Assembly (NCBI GenBank): GCA_036346275.1
Contig: CM070727.1
Coordinates: forward strand, 9,477,760-9,541,759
Direction: 5' to 3'
Origin: Otatea glauca
Taxonomy: Eukaryota; Streptophyta; Magnoliopsida; Poales; Poaceae
Length of the DNA stretch: 64,000 nucleotides
Shown here: positions 10,909 through 24,500 of the stretch, one piece after another
Layout: every line of letters begins with the position of its first letter
How positions within the stretch are numbered: the first letter of the stretch is position 1
The notes under the pieces: generated by a model
What the model saw: the letters and a program-made list of their open reading frames with translations, nothing else
Database searches by the model: none
What the model was told of the DNA's origin: nothing
Made by a program: the position numbers and the translations under genes

Positions 10909-11368
10909 GGTTTTCTTGTCTTGAACTACAAAATAATGTAATTTCTAGCTGAACACTTGTTGATATTTGTGGTACATATATAGAGCTCTTTTACAATGGA
11001 TTAAAATCAATATAAGCCGTCCATTCCTTTGAATCTAATGGTTGAAATTAATTTAGATCTAGTTATACTACCACCTGTAGTATTGGTAATAAAATTCAGA
11101 GAGGGGTAAAAGGGTAAAAAATTTCATCATTTGTCCTCTATGGTAAAACACGTCTTGTAATCCTGATGAATGACAGATGAATAGATAAAAAGCATCTGAA
11201 GATCACCATGTATTCGTTGAATCCGAAGCTATGAACGAATTAGAAAAATTCTAAAATACCCCTGATGAGTGGATAGAAAAAGTCTAAAATACCCTTGAGG
11301 AATGGATGGTTAGATTTAATTTCTACTACCACTATTAACTACCTATATTATCTACTGTAAAATTTATC

Positions 11369-11390
11369 ATATATATATATATATATCATA
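11369..11390. repeat. (AT)n microsatellite
   Basis: About eleven AT/TA dinucleotides in a row, inside the CACTA-like element. Confidence 0.8.
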
Positions 11391-11479
11391 TTTTGTTAAT
11401 ATATTGTTACCTGAACTATGAAATATTTTGTTATCATATTTATGGTAAGGTCTTCTTATCTTGAACTATGAAATAATGT

Positions 11480-11716
11480 TTTTCCCTAACTCTCTTGACA
11501 GAACTTCCATGATTAGTATCTAATGTTTGAAATTTTATTCTCCTTATATATTTATGAAATGACATTTACAAGACACAACCAATTATAGATTTTGCAATTC
11601 AATCTATATTTGGTTGTATCTTGTAAATGTCATTGCATAAATATCTAAAGAAAATAAAATTTTGAATATTAGATACTAATCATAGATGTTCTGCCAAGAG
11701 AGTTACGGGAAAAAAC
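11480..11716. mobile_element. Foldback MITE nested in the CACTA-like element
   Basis: The left arm begins TTTTTCCCTAACTCTCTTG and the right arm ends CAAGAGAGTTACGGGAAAAA. Inverted similarity continues almost to the centre (ATGACATTTACAAGACACAA opposite TTGTATCTTGTAAATGTCAT), leaving a loop of about 30 bp near 11,595. The near-complete hairpin of about 100 bp per arm would yield a stem-loop transcript. No coding content. Confidence 0.75.
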
Positions 11717-11964
11717 GATATCACAGACGGTTCGATTTAAAAACCGTATGTGCATATCAAAGACGGTTCTAATTAAAAACCGTCTGTGAATACTTATCAT
11801 TAGAGACGGTTTTATCGTAGAACCATCTAAGACAAAAGATAATCACAGACGGTTCGCAGATAGAACCGTCTCTGATATTAGTTTTACTGACGGTTTGAAA
11901 ACTGTTTGTGATGTGCCTTCTATTCACTGACATATTTTTACAGACGGTTCTATCTGTTGTAGTT

Positions 11965-12568
11965 CATATATTAAGGTTGGCATGTTTAACCATAGTTTTT
12001 TTATCAAGCTTGTCTAAAAAACTTGTCTAAGATTAGGTTATTAAAATTAAAATCACTTTTTTAAGTTAATGACGTGTGAAACCTGAATGGTAAAAAGGAA
12101 TCTTGACATAGACGTGAGTATGAATCAAACGAAGGTCTAACTCAGTTAAACTTGAGGCATAGCAAAATTTAGCTATAAAACAAACATACCCATAGAATGC
12201 GAGGGAGTGTGTACCTGAGCAGCTGACCGCATGTACTTTGCGACATTGGATGACAAATCAATGGCCGAAATCAGAATGGTTCAGAGGATAGCAATTTTTC
12301 ACACCAACAGTCCTGAAGGGTACGAGACCAATTACACAATTTGCTTATGTTTATTCTCGTTTTATTAAGAAACATTTTTTTTAACAGGAAATCTCCTATA
12401 AGCATGCAAAATGCACAAATGTAACACCTACTCGAGACAATTCAACAGCTGCAACAAAGTATTAAGACATCATAAACAAGAAAGAAGACGTTCCTTACAG
12501 TACAACAGAAGAGATCATTGGTAGTAAAAAACTGATCTATGCACTGATATATGCAGTCATATGATATC
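11965..12568. other. 3' flank of SEC23 and spacer
   Basis: AT-rich and without a gene. The last ~190 bp next to 12,568 probably contain the SEC23 3' UTR (minus strand). No clear polyadenylation signal was assigned. Confidence 0.4.
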
Positions 12569-15500
12569 CTATTGGACTGCTAGCCGCTGGAGATGGTCCA
12601 TGAAGACCTGGAAGCTCACATCATCTGTAAATATGACGTCTCCCCCAAGAGAAGGATTATCAGAGTTATATGTAACGGATGGATTTAGCTTTGCCAGTAA
12701 AAATCGAGCCTGCGGTTTCAGAGGAAAGTAATACTTAGTTCTTTTTAGAAAATGTAATATCATAAAAGAATGCTAAAAATGCAGCACCCAATTTTTAACT
12801 ATATCGTAACAGTTACCTCCATTACATTTGCTTGTAGACAAGGGAGGGTGTGGTAAGAGAAAGTTAGGGGGTGAGATTTTAAAATGTGAGATATACTCGG
12901 TTGAAAAACAGGTACTACCTTCACAAAAATGGGTGTTATATGGCTAATTGTTCCCATAATTTAATTATTTTGAAATGCTAGTAGGTTTTACTATTCTGCT
13001 AAAGCATAGACTTCATTAATTCGATCATACACCAAATTTGAGACCTGATATTTAGACATGACAATGGCTAAATAATGAGACTGATGAAAATATCTACAAA
13101 CTAGCATGACAAAAAAAAGGCAAAATACCAATGATTATAAACCAGAGTGTTGAATAGTGTGATTGCTGAAATTCGGTTTCCTATGAATATTAGTCAATTA
13201 CTCATATGTTGTCTCTCTTATGCTAATTCACTTGAAACATAGCTCCAGTTATACAAGAGAGCTTCTAAGGACAGACATCTATTAGGAGCCTTAGAATAAC
13301 AAGTTTGTTGGTTTACACTCCGGATACACCAAAATTATCTCAGATAGAACATATGGAGCTTCTAGCCAGAAGCCCAGAAGTATTCTATAAGCATACAGGA
13401 TACTATACTTGGATAATGCAGTGTACTCTACCATAGTACTGAGTGTGTCAAACTACTTAAGTAACATGTCATATCACACAAGTAAATTACTCCAGTAGAA
13501 AGCTCTTTAGTGACATATGACTAACAGCTCATTTTTCCACATCCCTTTGATTAGGTCCCAGAGCATCTTCTTATATGTTCAAGTGAAAATTAGGACTTCA
13601 AACATACTTAACTAGCCGACAAACTATCAAGCTCATCTGCAAATAGAATTAGGAAAATTCAGAGCGAACACAATAAAAAATTAATAATAATTACCTGAGA
13701 TCCATATTGATCACAGACTACCAAACGGGGTACAGGAAACCGCTCCTTGATTATTGTATCAGCTTCCTCATGTGGAGCTTTTAACAACTGGCCAAATACC
13801 TGAACATCATACAAGGTTAAGCACTGGATGAAAACTACAGCGTGCACTCTACAATGCAGTCTAGATGAAATCCACCTTGACCACTAAATCATGGAAAGAA
13901 AGATATTTTGATGGGAAGGTGAGACATTAAATTAAAATAGATTAGAAGATGTCATTAATAAATAATAAGAAAACAAATCGGTTGCATGCAATGCGTCATA
14001 GTTGACAAAATATTACCTCATGGCCTTCTTGATCTTGGTAACCAGCATTTCGCCACTGTGCGATGGTTGTCCCATGGAATATGACAATCGTAAAATAAGA
14101 ATCCAATAAAAGGATCCTGTCACCAGTAATTGCAGTTACATCCAAGAGAACTGGCTCTGGCCCTGATTGAAATGAATAGGATATAAGTGAAGGCTGAATC
14201 ATCACAACTGCGTTGGCTACATTTTCCCTGTCCAACATCATCCTAAAATATGCAGTTTCATCAGGACTATTATTAAAAACCTGCAAGAGATGTAAAAAAT
14301 TTAGTATGTAAAGGTGTAGATTTTCCATCTTTGACGCATTGTTTAATGAACAAAGGCGAACCCACTACCTGAACAAACTGCGAACGCCTCAAATTAAACA
14401 TAAACTGGGGAAATATAGATAGACGTGGAGACAAACTAAAGGATGAGGGTGTTTCCTTCTGATAGTCTCCAAATTTGGAACATAAACGTATCAAAGCTCG
14501 ATCAAGCCATCTTATTGGATCAAAATCAGCCTGAAATAATAAACTTCAAGATAACGAACATATAGCTTAGAATTCTAAAATGTGTGAATTATTTCAGAGA
14601 AACTTTGTGACAACTGACGTCAACAACTGAGTCAAAGTGTATAGCTGAAACTAAACTGCTTCGCAAGTATTTGCGGTTAGCAAGTCATATGATTTCCAAA
14701 TCCTTCCAGATATGCATAACCTACACACTCCATGGTTTTATGGGCATTGTACACAACAGAACAGAAGAGGAATATGTGAACCCATAGTTGCAATAGGCTT
14801 TTGAAGTTTGAACTCATGCTTCGGTTGTGGTTAGTTTATTTACACAAATAAGTGTTCACCTTTTTTTTGTGCTCATGTTTAAACTTCCTAAACCGATTTC
14901 GATAAAGCAAGGCAAGATGAGATTCATGATCTATTCTGATTTTCAGCCTAAATAACACAGAGTACTGATAAAAATTAGCCATCTCATCAAAATAACAAAT
15001 GAGTTCATATTATATGCAAAAACATCTAAAAATGAAGTAATAACATATTTGTATTAACTTTTGAACAATTTATATAGCAGATATGTCGGAAGTACCTCAG
15101 TTTCCATCTTAAATGAGACCAAGCGTGCCATGACTGCAGCAGCAGCTTCTTGATCAAAGCCAGCTATCAGCTCCTAAAACACATAAAACTTATTAAGGAA
15201 CAGTTGTCTACATTTTATTTCAATAGAGAAACAAGGAAACACCAGAAAACACATTGGAAAGGAATATGTGTAAGCCCTGTCCCTGTATTTTGAACAAGGA
15301 AAACTTGTTCATATATATCAGACAAAGCAACTACAGCTGGCAAAAAGAAAAAGTGTTGGAAATTTATTATAATCAAAGTGAAAAAAGACAGAAACTTGCC
15401 TGAACACTATCAGAACCAGAAACCCATCTTCTGGATATTGTAGTAACTCGTGATCTCATCTGACCGTCATGATGCTGATAGCTGAATGAGGCCACCCACA

Positions 15501-18500
15501 AGTCAGTCAGGTAAATACATCTAAAACAGAGTCAGCTGCTTAGCAAGAGCAAAAAGGTAGAAGGAATAAAAATGACTCTTACTAGGTTAAGAATTGAAAA
15601 TAGAACTGATTGCTTGTTGATTGACCAATTGAATCTGATCCATCTTTTCTTGCAATATCATATACTAAACAAAGTGATGTTTTTTTGTCAAGACCACACA
15701 TCTTCCAAGCACTAGTGTTTCCCTGTCCAATAACAGTATCCGAGGATAGAGGACTTTTCTGCATGACAAGCAATGTTAGACACAACACAACATTACATAA
15801 TCTTATCATTCTATAAGCTTGACAACATCTAACAAAGTAGCTATCATACCTTCTCCAGGGAAGTACAAGGTCCGATAATGCCTTGAATCTTTACATCTTT
15901 TGAGCAGTTTATCTCAAGAATACCACTGTAAAGGTAATTTAAATTTTTAAAACATATTAATATATTATATAAATCAACCAATCAAATTTTCTCAAACTAT
16001 GAATGTAAACTATTAAACAAATATTAGGTTGGGTTATGTTATTCAAAGCCAGAAAAGGTTCCACTACGGCCTTATATAACTGTCCATGACAAACCAACAT
16101 GGAATTATCAGACTGCTGAAGGAGCAACAGGAAGAAAAAAATTATTGGACAAGACCTCCTAGTTTCAAGGATACAATAATCAGCTACAAATGAAAGTCTG
16201 AGACACCTTTAAGTTTGGAGTAAAAAAAAATTATATTATGTGTTGAAAAGTTGATTTCTTATTTGCAAACATGCCAGCCAATCTCTATCTACTATACAGT
16301 AAAATTGCAAGCGATGCACTAGATGCAATGTTCTAAATAGTGGTCAGCGAGCAGTCACCCCATATTTAAGTGCACATCCGAGTTAATGGCCTTGATATGC
16401 AAAGCAGTTGGGCTTCCTTGAAAGTTTTAGTGGCCACATGTGCGGCTTTAGTGGCTGGTACGTAGAACATTGAGTCACTAACTAGATATGATTTGCAAGT
16501 TGCAAGTTTGCACAGACAAGGATAAATTGACGCGACACCGACACGGGATTTGCCATTTTTTTCAAAAATTACAACACGGCTATATATATTTAAATAATAA
16601 TAATATACATATGTATTATTTTCCATTTTTTGTCAAACTGAAATAATATAAAGTGTAAACTAGAAATATATACCTTAGCATTTGCAATTTCACTTCTAAG
16701 TTGAGTAAGAATAGGTACCATCACCTTAAGACATATCTTTCAATCATTATTATTAATTTTCAGCAAGTGTGCTTTAACTCTAGAGTAGCTGCTAGTGTCA
16801 ACATATTTAGAATACTTGCATCTCCATTTCACATTTCCTCTAGACAGACCTCCCTTATCTAGAACGTCAACATGGTTCCACAATGAAGCCTTGGTGTTGG
16901 TGTTTTGCTCCTCTCGGACATCTAGGATTGGCTGAGGTGGGCCGGACTATGTTACCATATGTGGCGGATACGTGTCGATGGAGTGTTGAAGACGTATCAA
17001 ACATTAAAATTATTGATTTTAGCTATCTAATTGTCCAATATGTGACCGATACGTGTCGAGAGGTGTCGGTGTCGTATCCGTGTTGGACAATGATACGGCA
17101 CCAAACCAACGTGTCGATGCTACAGAGGTTCTAAAAGGAGGCAGTGAAAATTTCTCCATCACACTATTATGAAAAGGGGCTACAATAAAGCAGTAGCTTG
17201 CCAATGGAGAAGTGCAGCATGTGAAAAAGGGCTATAAAGAAAGCATGCAAAAAGTTCAAAAGGAAGGTGGCTCAATTTAAATGCTTACTTTTCATTTTGC
17301 ATATAAACAATTGAACAAAATTACAGAACCAATGTTACCATTCCAAATAAATCAAGTGGGACAAAGAATAGTTTACTTGAATGATAACCCAAGGTCATCA
17401 TCTGATGACAGAAAAATGCTGAGAAGTGAGTCTTTGAAAACAGAGTGACCAAAACTTTCTGCAAGCACAACAATTCCCCCAGTCTTCTCAATTGCAACCT
17501 TCATTTCAGCAACACCAACCTGAAAAGTGCAAACACAAAGAAATCATTAGTTCAGATTAAGATAGCCGTGCATCACAATCCACACATTAAAAATATTGGA
17601 GTTATTTTTTAAAATAATATTTTTTAATGAAAAATTACATAAATAATATGACGAAAAAAAATAACAGTTATACCCAGTGTTCAAAAAGGCGGCGCCTAGG
17701 CGCTCGGCGGCGGCCCTCCGCCTCGCCTTGGCACAAAAGCGTGCTCTAGGCGGAGGAGCCGCCTAGTCGGAGTTCGGCGGACGTGCAGGCGTGTGTAGGC
17801 GGCGGTAATCGGCGAAAAGGCGGCGCGCCTAGGCGGAGCTTTACCGAGTCAAGAAGGGATAGGGGAGAGGGGCGGCTACCGATTAGAGACCGAGCGTGCG
17901 ATCCTATCTTCCTCAGTCTTCCCCGCCGCCGCCGCCGTCGGATCTTCCCCACCGTCGCCCGATCTTCCCTAGATCTTCCACACACTATTGGATCTTCCGT
18001 GTCGCCCGCTTCAGCCTTCCTCCCGTGTCACCGCACTGTCTTATTTCGATCTTCCCGTCGCGACCGTCTTCTTGAGGTCTTCCCCGGATCTTCCCCGCCG
18101 CCGCCGGATCTTCCGCGCCATCGGCTGCTTTAGCTTCCTCCCGTGTCGCCGCGCCGTCTTTAGCGAGGTCTTCCTCTCGCGCCACCAGCTGCTTGCCTGC
18201 TTTAGCTTCCTCCCGCGCCGCTGGCTGCTTCAGCCTCGCGCACGAACTTCTTCAGACTTTAGGTCACCTCGGTTGAGTCTGAAGGGTTTGTATCGGTAGA
18301 TATCGATTACTTGATGGGTCTAAACAATAAACTCTAAAATGAACTACTGATTTGTGTCTTTACTCTTTATGCATCGGCTCCCCAAGCATTAGTTGGTAAC
18401 TTGGTATATCATGTTATTGTGCTAAGCATCCGATCGATCGATCCGAATATTTTGTTTGTGCATAACCGATGGGAATGGGGCTAATAAGTATTAACCTTTC

Positions 18501-21500
18501 TTGGGTATGAATGTTCAGTGTATATGTATAGCGTGTTTGATAGGATCCTTTTTGCTGCAGCTTGCTATTGTGCGATTCCCGCCTAGGCGCCGCTTAGGCG
18601 GGCTAGGCGCTAGGCTGTGGGCCTCCGCCCGCCTACCGCCTAGCGCTTTTTTGAACATTGGTTATACCCATCTGTCGCGAATCGAAATCGCGACAAATAT
18701 TCTGTCGCGATTCCAAATAGCGACAAAATATCTATCGCAATTTCAAACAGCGATAACGTTTCTATCGCAGTTTGGAATCGCTGTTCCAAAAGCTCTCTGT
18801 AGCAATTTCAAAAGCTGCGCCGCCCGGCCTTCGGCCTCATTTCCACCGAGCCTTGCCACACACAGCCCAGAGCTCGCGCGCGCGCCGGAGAAAAAGAGAG
18901 GAGAGGGGAGAGGAGGGGGAGTAGAGGAGAGGAGGAAGAAGAAGAGGGGAGGAGGAGGGGAGGAAGAAGAAGAGGAGGGGGAGGAACAAGAGGGGAGATT
19001 CGTCGTGTGTTGAGGTAAATCTTGTTTTGTTTATTTAATTTAGAATTTAGTGATCAAATGAAATAGATTGGTAAGTAATTAGGTTTGTAGAGCAATAAAT
19101 ATTTAGAAAGATGATATATGAATGAGATTAATTAGGGTTGTAATTAATTAGTTGTGTAGACTGGCAATAGTTTATTTAAATTGACGATTTAGTGATCGGA
19201 TTATTTAGTTTTGTAATTAATTAGTTGCATGGAGTTATAATAGCTATGGATATATAAAACTGCAAGAATTAAGAGAGATACAATGTGTGCAAGAATTACG
19301 CGAGATACAATGTGACACAAAAAAATTAATTTTTGTAGGGCTGCAGCAGTTGTTTGAATTAGTGTAGAGTATGTCGTCGTATGGGTAGATTAAGATTTGA
19401 AAGGTGTAAGCGTTATGTTGTGCGATCATTAAAAAATTCATCAAATGTTTGACAGGTATGGATGAACGAGTAGAATTTAAAATAACTACGGAGAAAGGGT
19501 TCCACAGATGGGTGCACAAGGGGTGGAACTTAGTCATTTTCCAAGTGTCATGGCTGGCCTATCACGTGCTGGTGAGCGTTCATGGGGCATGGTTAACAGA
19601 TGGTTGTACCACATGTTCTCGTTGAATAGTAAATTGCATGACCTCAAGCTGCACGGAGTAGGGTCTCGGAGACAGGATTACACGTACTGGGAGTTAGTAG
19701 AACTGAAGGGGCCGAAGTCCTGGAGCTCGTACGTAAGATTGGCAACTGAGAATGGTTGCCATTAGTGTTGTTGGCGCAAGCATTTGAGAAAACCAATGCT
19801 GACCATATGATGCAGAAGGAGGTTGTTGGTGATGAACCGAAGGAAGTTGGACAGAGCAGCCGAACCGGAGAATTCTTAGTGAGGCAGGATGTCAGCTCGA
19901 GTCATGAGGGTGTGCGAGGCGAGGAAGTTGATGTTCCAATGCCAGATGTTCAGGTACCATTGGGTGTGGCAGACGAGAGAGAAAATATTGAATCGTTGGT
20001 TGAAGCGATGGAGGAAGAGAGCTAAGAATATGAGGATTTGAGTAACGACGAAGACGATGAAGAGCATTCCCTGCAGAGTGGGATGCATGTCAGTTCGATA
20101 GATTGGTGGTCAACGAGGGTGAACACTTCACATGGCAGTCGGATCGGAATAAGGTGAGGCAAGGTGCTATTTACAAGAATAAGTTTGAGATTCAGGAAGC
20201 AGTGACAGCTTGGGCAATGTCGCTTCGTAGAACCTTTAAGGTTGCGAAGTCAAATCAGCGGGTGTATGATGTCAGATGCCAGATGGAGGGTTGCCCATGG
20301 CGTGTGCATGCTACCAGCCTAAGTGGGATACCATTTGAAAGTGTTCTATAGTCATCCCACATACATGTGTGCTGATGGAGTCTGCCTAATCGCATAGAAA
20401 CATATTTTCAGGTTTTGTTGCAAATGCAATGTATGGGGAGATTGTGGGCAACCTGGATTTAGAGCCACGTGCCATCATACTTGTAATAGAGCAGATGTTT
20501 CAGTACACCATAAGCTATGCGAAAGCATGGAGAGCGAAGCAGAAGGCATTGAAAACTAGATTTGGTACGTACGAAGACTCATATCAGAACCTACCAGGTA
20601 TGCTTGAGGTGATCAAGGAAAAGAATCCTGGAACTTATATCGATATTTGAGAGCAGCCCTCGCAGCTCTTCCCTGGGAAGATGGTACTCAAGCGGATATT
20701 CTTTACTTTCGGTGCATGTGTCAACGCGTTCAGATATCGTCGTCCGTTGTTATGTATGGATAGGACATTATTGACTGGGAAGTATAAAGGCCAGATATTG
20801 ACTGTCATAAGAGTAGATGGCAATAATCAGGTTCTTCCTGTAGCGCTCGCATTCGTAGAGGGTGAGAACATAAAAAGTTGGCTCGGATTTCTAAGGAACG
20901 TGAAAGCCAGCGTAGTGGATCAGCGGCCTGGAGTGTGTGTTATACACGATCGGTATCCCGGGCTGTTGAAGGCGGTCGTGTAGTTGCAGAAAGGTGCAAA
21001 AGAAACACATCCATGGCCTGATCTGCGAAATAGGTGGTGCAAGTGGCACATGGGTGCTAACTTCTATAAGTAGTTCAAGAACAAGGACCTTATGAAGCTT
21101 TTTAAGAGGTTGTGCGACCAGACCCAATAGAAAAAGTTTGATGCACTATGGAAGAAGTTGGATGAGCTGACATCAAGGCATACAACGAAGGCAGCAAAGA
21201 GGCCAATGCCTGGCACAGAGGAGGCCCCAGTAGCGCTGGAAGTGTCACCCACGGACCCTCCGCACTTGGTTCGGAGGAATGGAAGATCCATAAAATGCTT
21301 CTCTGAATAGATGGAGCATGAGTTTAGGGAGAAATGAGTATTGCTTTATGACACCGATGGTGCCCGGTATGGGGTCATGACGACAAACTTGGCTCAGGTT
21401 TATAATTGGGTCATACGAGGCCTGAGACTCCTTCCCCTGGTTGCTATAGTGGAGGGTGCTCTTCATGGTATTGCGAAGTACTTTGTGGATCGCCATGCTA

Positions 21501-24500
21501 GGGCGTTAGTCCGCATAAGTAATCCTGATGTGAAATACTCAGAGGTGATCTGTACGTACATGGAAGAGAAATGCAAAAAGGGGGAGATGCATAAAGCATT
21601 GAAGATGGGTACGAGAGAGCTTCGTTTCGAGGTACTATGTAAAGAGAAAGCCGGCCGTGGGACGAACCGGCGTAAAGTTGCTCATAAATGCATTCTACAT
21701 TGGCAAACATGTGTTTGCAGCTGCAACAAGCCTCGTCTCTTACACAAGTCACGCTCACATGTAATGGTTGCCTGCTCAACAATCTGTATAGATCCAGGTA
21801 TATTCTTGTCACAATTTTTCAATAAAGAAGCGGTGACGACAACTTGGAGCGGAGAAATTTACGGCTTTCGAGTGGTGGGTTTGTTCATGGAGCATCAGAG
21901 ATGGGAGGATACACGATAGGTTCCTGATGTCAGCAGGCCGAAGGGCGTAGGGCGGCGACAAACAAGACGTATAAGGAACGACATGGACACTGCAGAAAGC
22001 GGGCGTTGTGTGAAGAAATGTTCAGTTTGTAAGGAGACGGGGCACTCTTTCAAGTATTGCTCGACAGTTCAGAGGCCGTGACATTGTTGTATAGGCTTTG
22101 CATATGAAATTAAGTAGTTTACTCGCATTTCAATGTGATATGTCGAATTCCTATATGTAATGCATGTATGGGCATAGGATGTGTAATGCATGTACGGATG
22201 TTAGATGTGTTATTATTGCATTCTATTTTGTTCGAATTTGTATGTGTGATGCGTGTATGGATTTCAAAAGTGTTAGCGTTTGTGGATTCAATGTCTAATC
22301 CTTTTATTGTATTCAAATTCTATTTCTAATTACTGCATTTAGTTTGTTTGTGCATTTGATTTTGTACTAACGTTGTTTTATTCAACTGCAGGTATGGCGA
22401 ACGTCGGGGAGTACGAGTTACTGGACCCAGTGATAGACGCGACTCACCAGAGTCGCTTGGCCACCTTGCCACCTCCAGACGGGGAGCCACCATTCGAGCT
22501 TAATGCCCTTCGCTTGCGGACCCCGATGAGAGCATGGCGGGTCGACCCGCGATGGATTCACAGGTTAGTGCACTTTTCCCATACTTTCCTTACTATATCT
22601 TGTACGTGTGAACCAATAGTTCTTACAATGTTTTCGTGCAGGCTGAGAGCGGCAGGGTTACTACCTATAGCACGGATGGTGGAGGCGGCTATCGCCGATA
22701 CGCAGGATAGGCATGGTGCCTCTAGGAGGTCCCGTACGACAGGAGCTTGCTTAGCGCTCTGGTAGATCGCTGGCGACCGGAGACGCACACATTTCACCTC
22801 CCGTGCGGTGAGATGGCGCCGACACTGGAGGACGTTAGCTACCTTCACGGCCTACCTTGCATCGGGGACGCGGTAGTGCCTGACGACGTCCACTCGGAGT
22901 GGCGGACGGAGCTCCTAGCCCGGTTCGCGGACGTGCTACCCGCTGAGCGTGGCTACACAGCTTTTATTTCTGCGCACGGTCCGACGCAGAAGTGGTTGGT
23001 ACAGTTCTACGTAAGTGATATTAACTTTGTCTAAATTTTATTTCCTTATCTCTTATAGTTGTGAAACTGACCATTACTTTCTGCAGTCCGAGAGGATGGC
23101 AGATGGAGCAGGGGAGTACGTTGTTAGTCGCCACTTCGAGACGTACCTGCTATAGCTCTTCGGCTGGGTCTTGTTCTGCTCCTCCCACGGGGACACCGTC
23201 GACAAGCACATGATCCAGTACGCGAGGTCGATCGCAGACGCCGACATTGAGATCCCGAGCTAGCGTAGGGACCGGCTGTATTGGCTGCCACGTGCCAGGG
23301 TCTTTGCAACGGTTGTCTTCGCGTGGCGGACTGGTCCATTATCAAGGAGTGTCCTCTACTACTTCAGCTTTGGTCTTTTGAGAGGTTCCAGATCGGCCAG
23401 CCGCAGATGGATTTGGGACCCTACGGAGTAGGCTTCTACGGTGCCCCCGGGGATGATGTCGACCGTCCTACCATAGGGACGTTGTGGTGTCGCCGACGGG
23501 TTAGTAACATGACCTTTACCTTGAATTGTGCAATAACTTTGAAATTTTTTGTCTAACTTTGGACTATTCCTTTTTTTGCAGCTGACTTTCATGCCTGTAA
23601 CGTCACACGCTTCGTACCCCGAGTGCGTAGCGACGTTCGACCAGCTGACGAATGATCGCGTCATCTGGCGTCCTTACCTCCTAGAGCTGGTAGACACGCG
23701 AGCACCTCATGGCCTCTCCCTGCAGTGCACCCGTGATACCGCCTTCTGGTTGACACGACGCCACCTGGTGTTCGATGTCTACGTGGAGACGTACGCCGTG
23801 CACCGTGTCATGAGGCATTTCGGCCTCCGTCAGGTCTTCCCCGTCCCCACTAGTGAGGTTGTCCCACCGAGCATGCACACGTGAGTGCTCTTTTACGTCA
23901 ATTCCAATTGCATTATTTTTTGCGATGTTCTTGCTACTAACGTTCGTGCTCTTGTTCTCATGCAGGCTTACACGGAAGGGTTTCGTTGGTGGCGCGGGCT
24001 GGGCGGCACGCATGTTGCCTCATGCTCGCATGATGGCGCGGCGTTAGCGGACGCTCACGACGAGGTCGCCTTCACGACCCGCGACGCATAACGAGTACAT
24101 CCGGTGGTTCAGTCCGCGCGCACGCGTTCACGTTGTGAGTGTCGTTAACTCACCTCCGAGGCACGTTCCCTCCACAGCGGACACCTACCCCACGCAACCG
24201 GACTCGGCGTTTCATCGCTCGGTTAGTACTTCTTTGACATGCTATGTAATGTATCGTTACTGCAATTGTAACTAACTTGCCTTTCAATGCGTGCGCAGAG
24301 CGACCTTGCCAGGAAGGCCACGGAGGAGATGGACGCACTAATGGCACGAGTTGGCCGGACGGACAGGCTAGAGGTCACGATGGACTTCCTGAGAGGGGCG
24401 TTGCAGCGTGTACGCCAGAAGACCGCTCGCATCGTCCAGCTTACATCCTGCAGGAGGCCTAGGGACGACGACGTCTTACAGGTTCACGGACGTGCCTCAG

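Larger units (their letters stand above)
9197..11964. mobile_element. CACTA (En/Spm)-like element carrying a gene fragment
   Basis: Both ends show AACTACA in inverted orientation, a one-base variant of the usual CACTACA terminus. The subterminal regions (9,240-9,400 and 11,715-11,960) are packed with ACGGTT/AACCGTCTGTGA-type motifs in both orientations, the subterminal repeats typical of grass CACTA elements. No transposase frame is seen, so it is non-autonomous. Inside are a GC-rich CTCC repeat patch (9,475-9,615), an XH-domain gene fragment (10,468-10,908) and a nested foldback MITE (11,480-11,716). No 3-bp target duplication is evident (CGC against CAT), so the ends may be decayed. It interrupts an antisense carboxylesterase relic on its left side. 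Confidence 0.7.

Noticed and set aside
9194..11967. A 3-bp target duplication for the CACTA-like element
   Set aside because: The flanks read CGC and CAT; no match, so none was claimed.
17783..18299. Several overlapping GC-rich open frames
   Set aside because: They lie wholly inside the hAT element, are in competing frames and are composed of CCG/CTTCC repeats.
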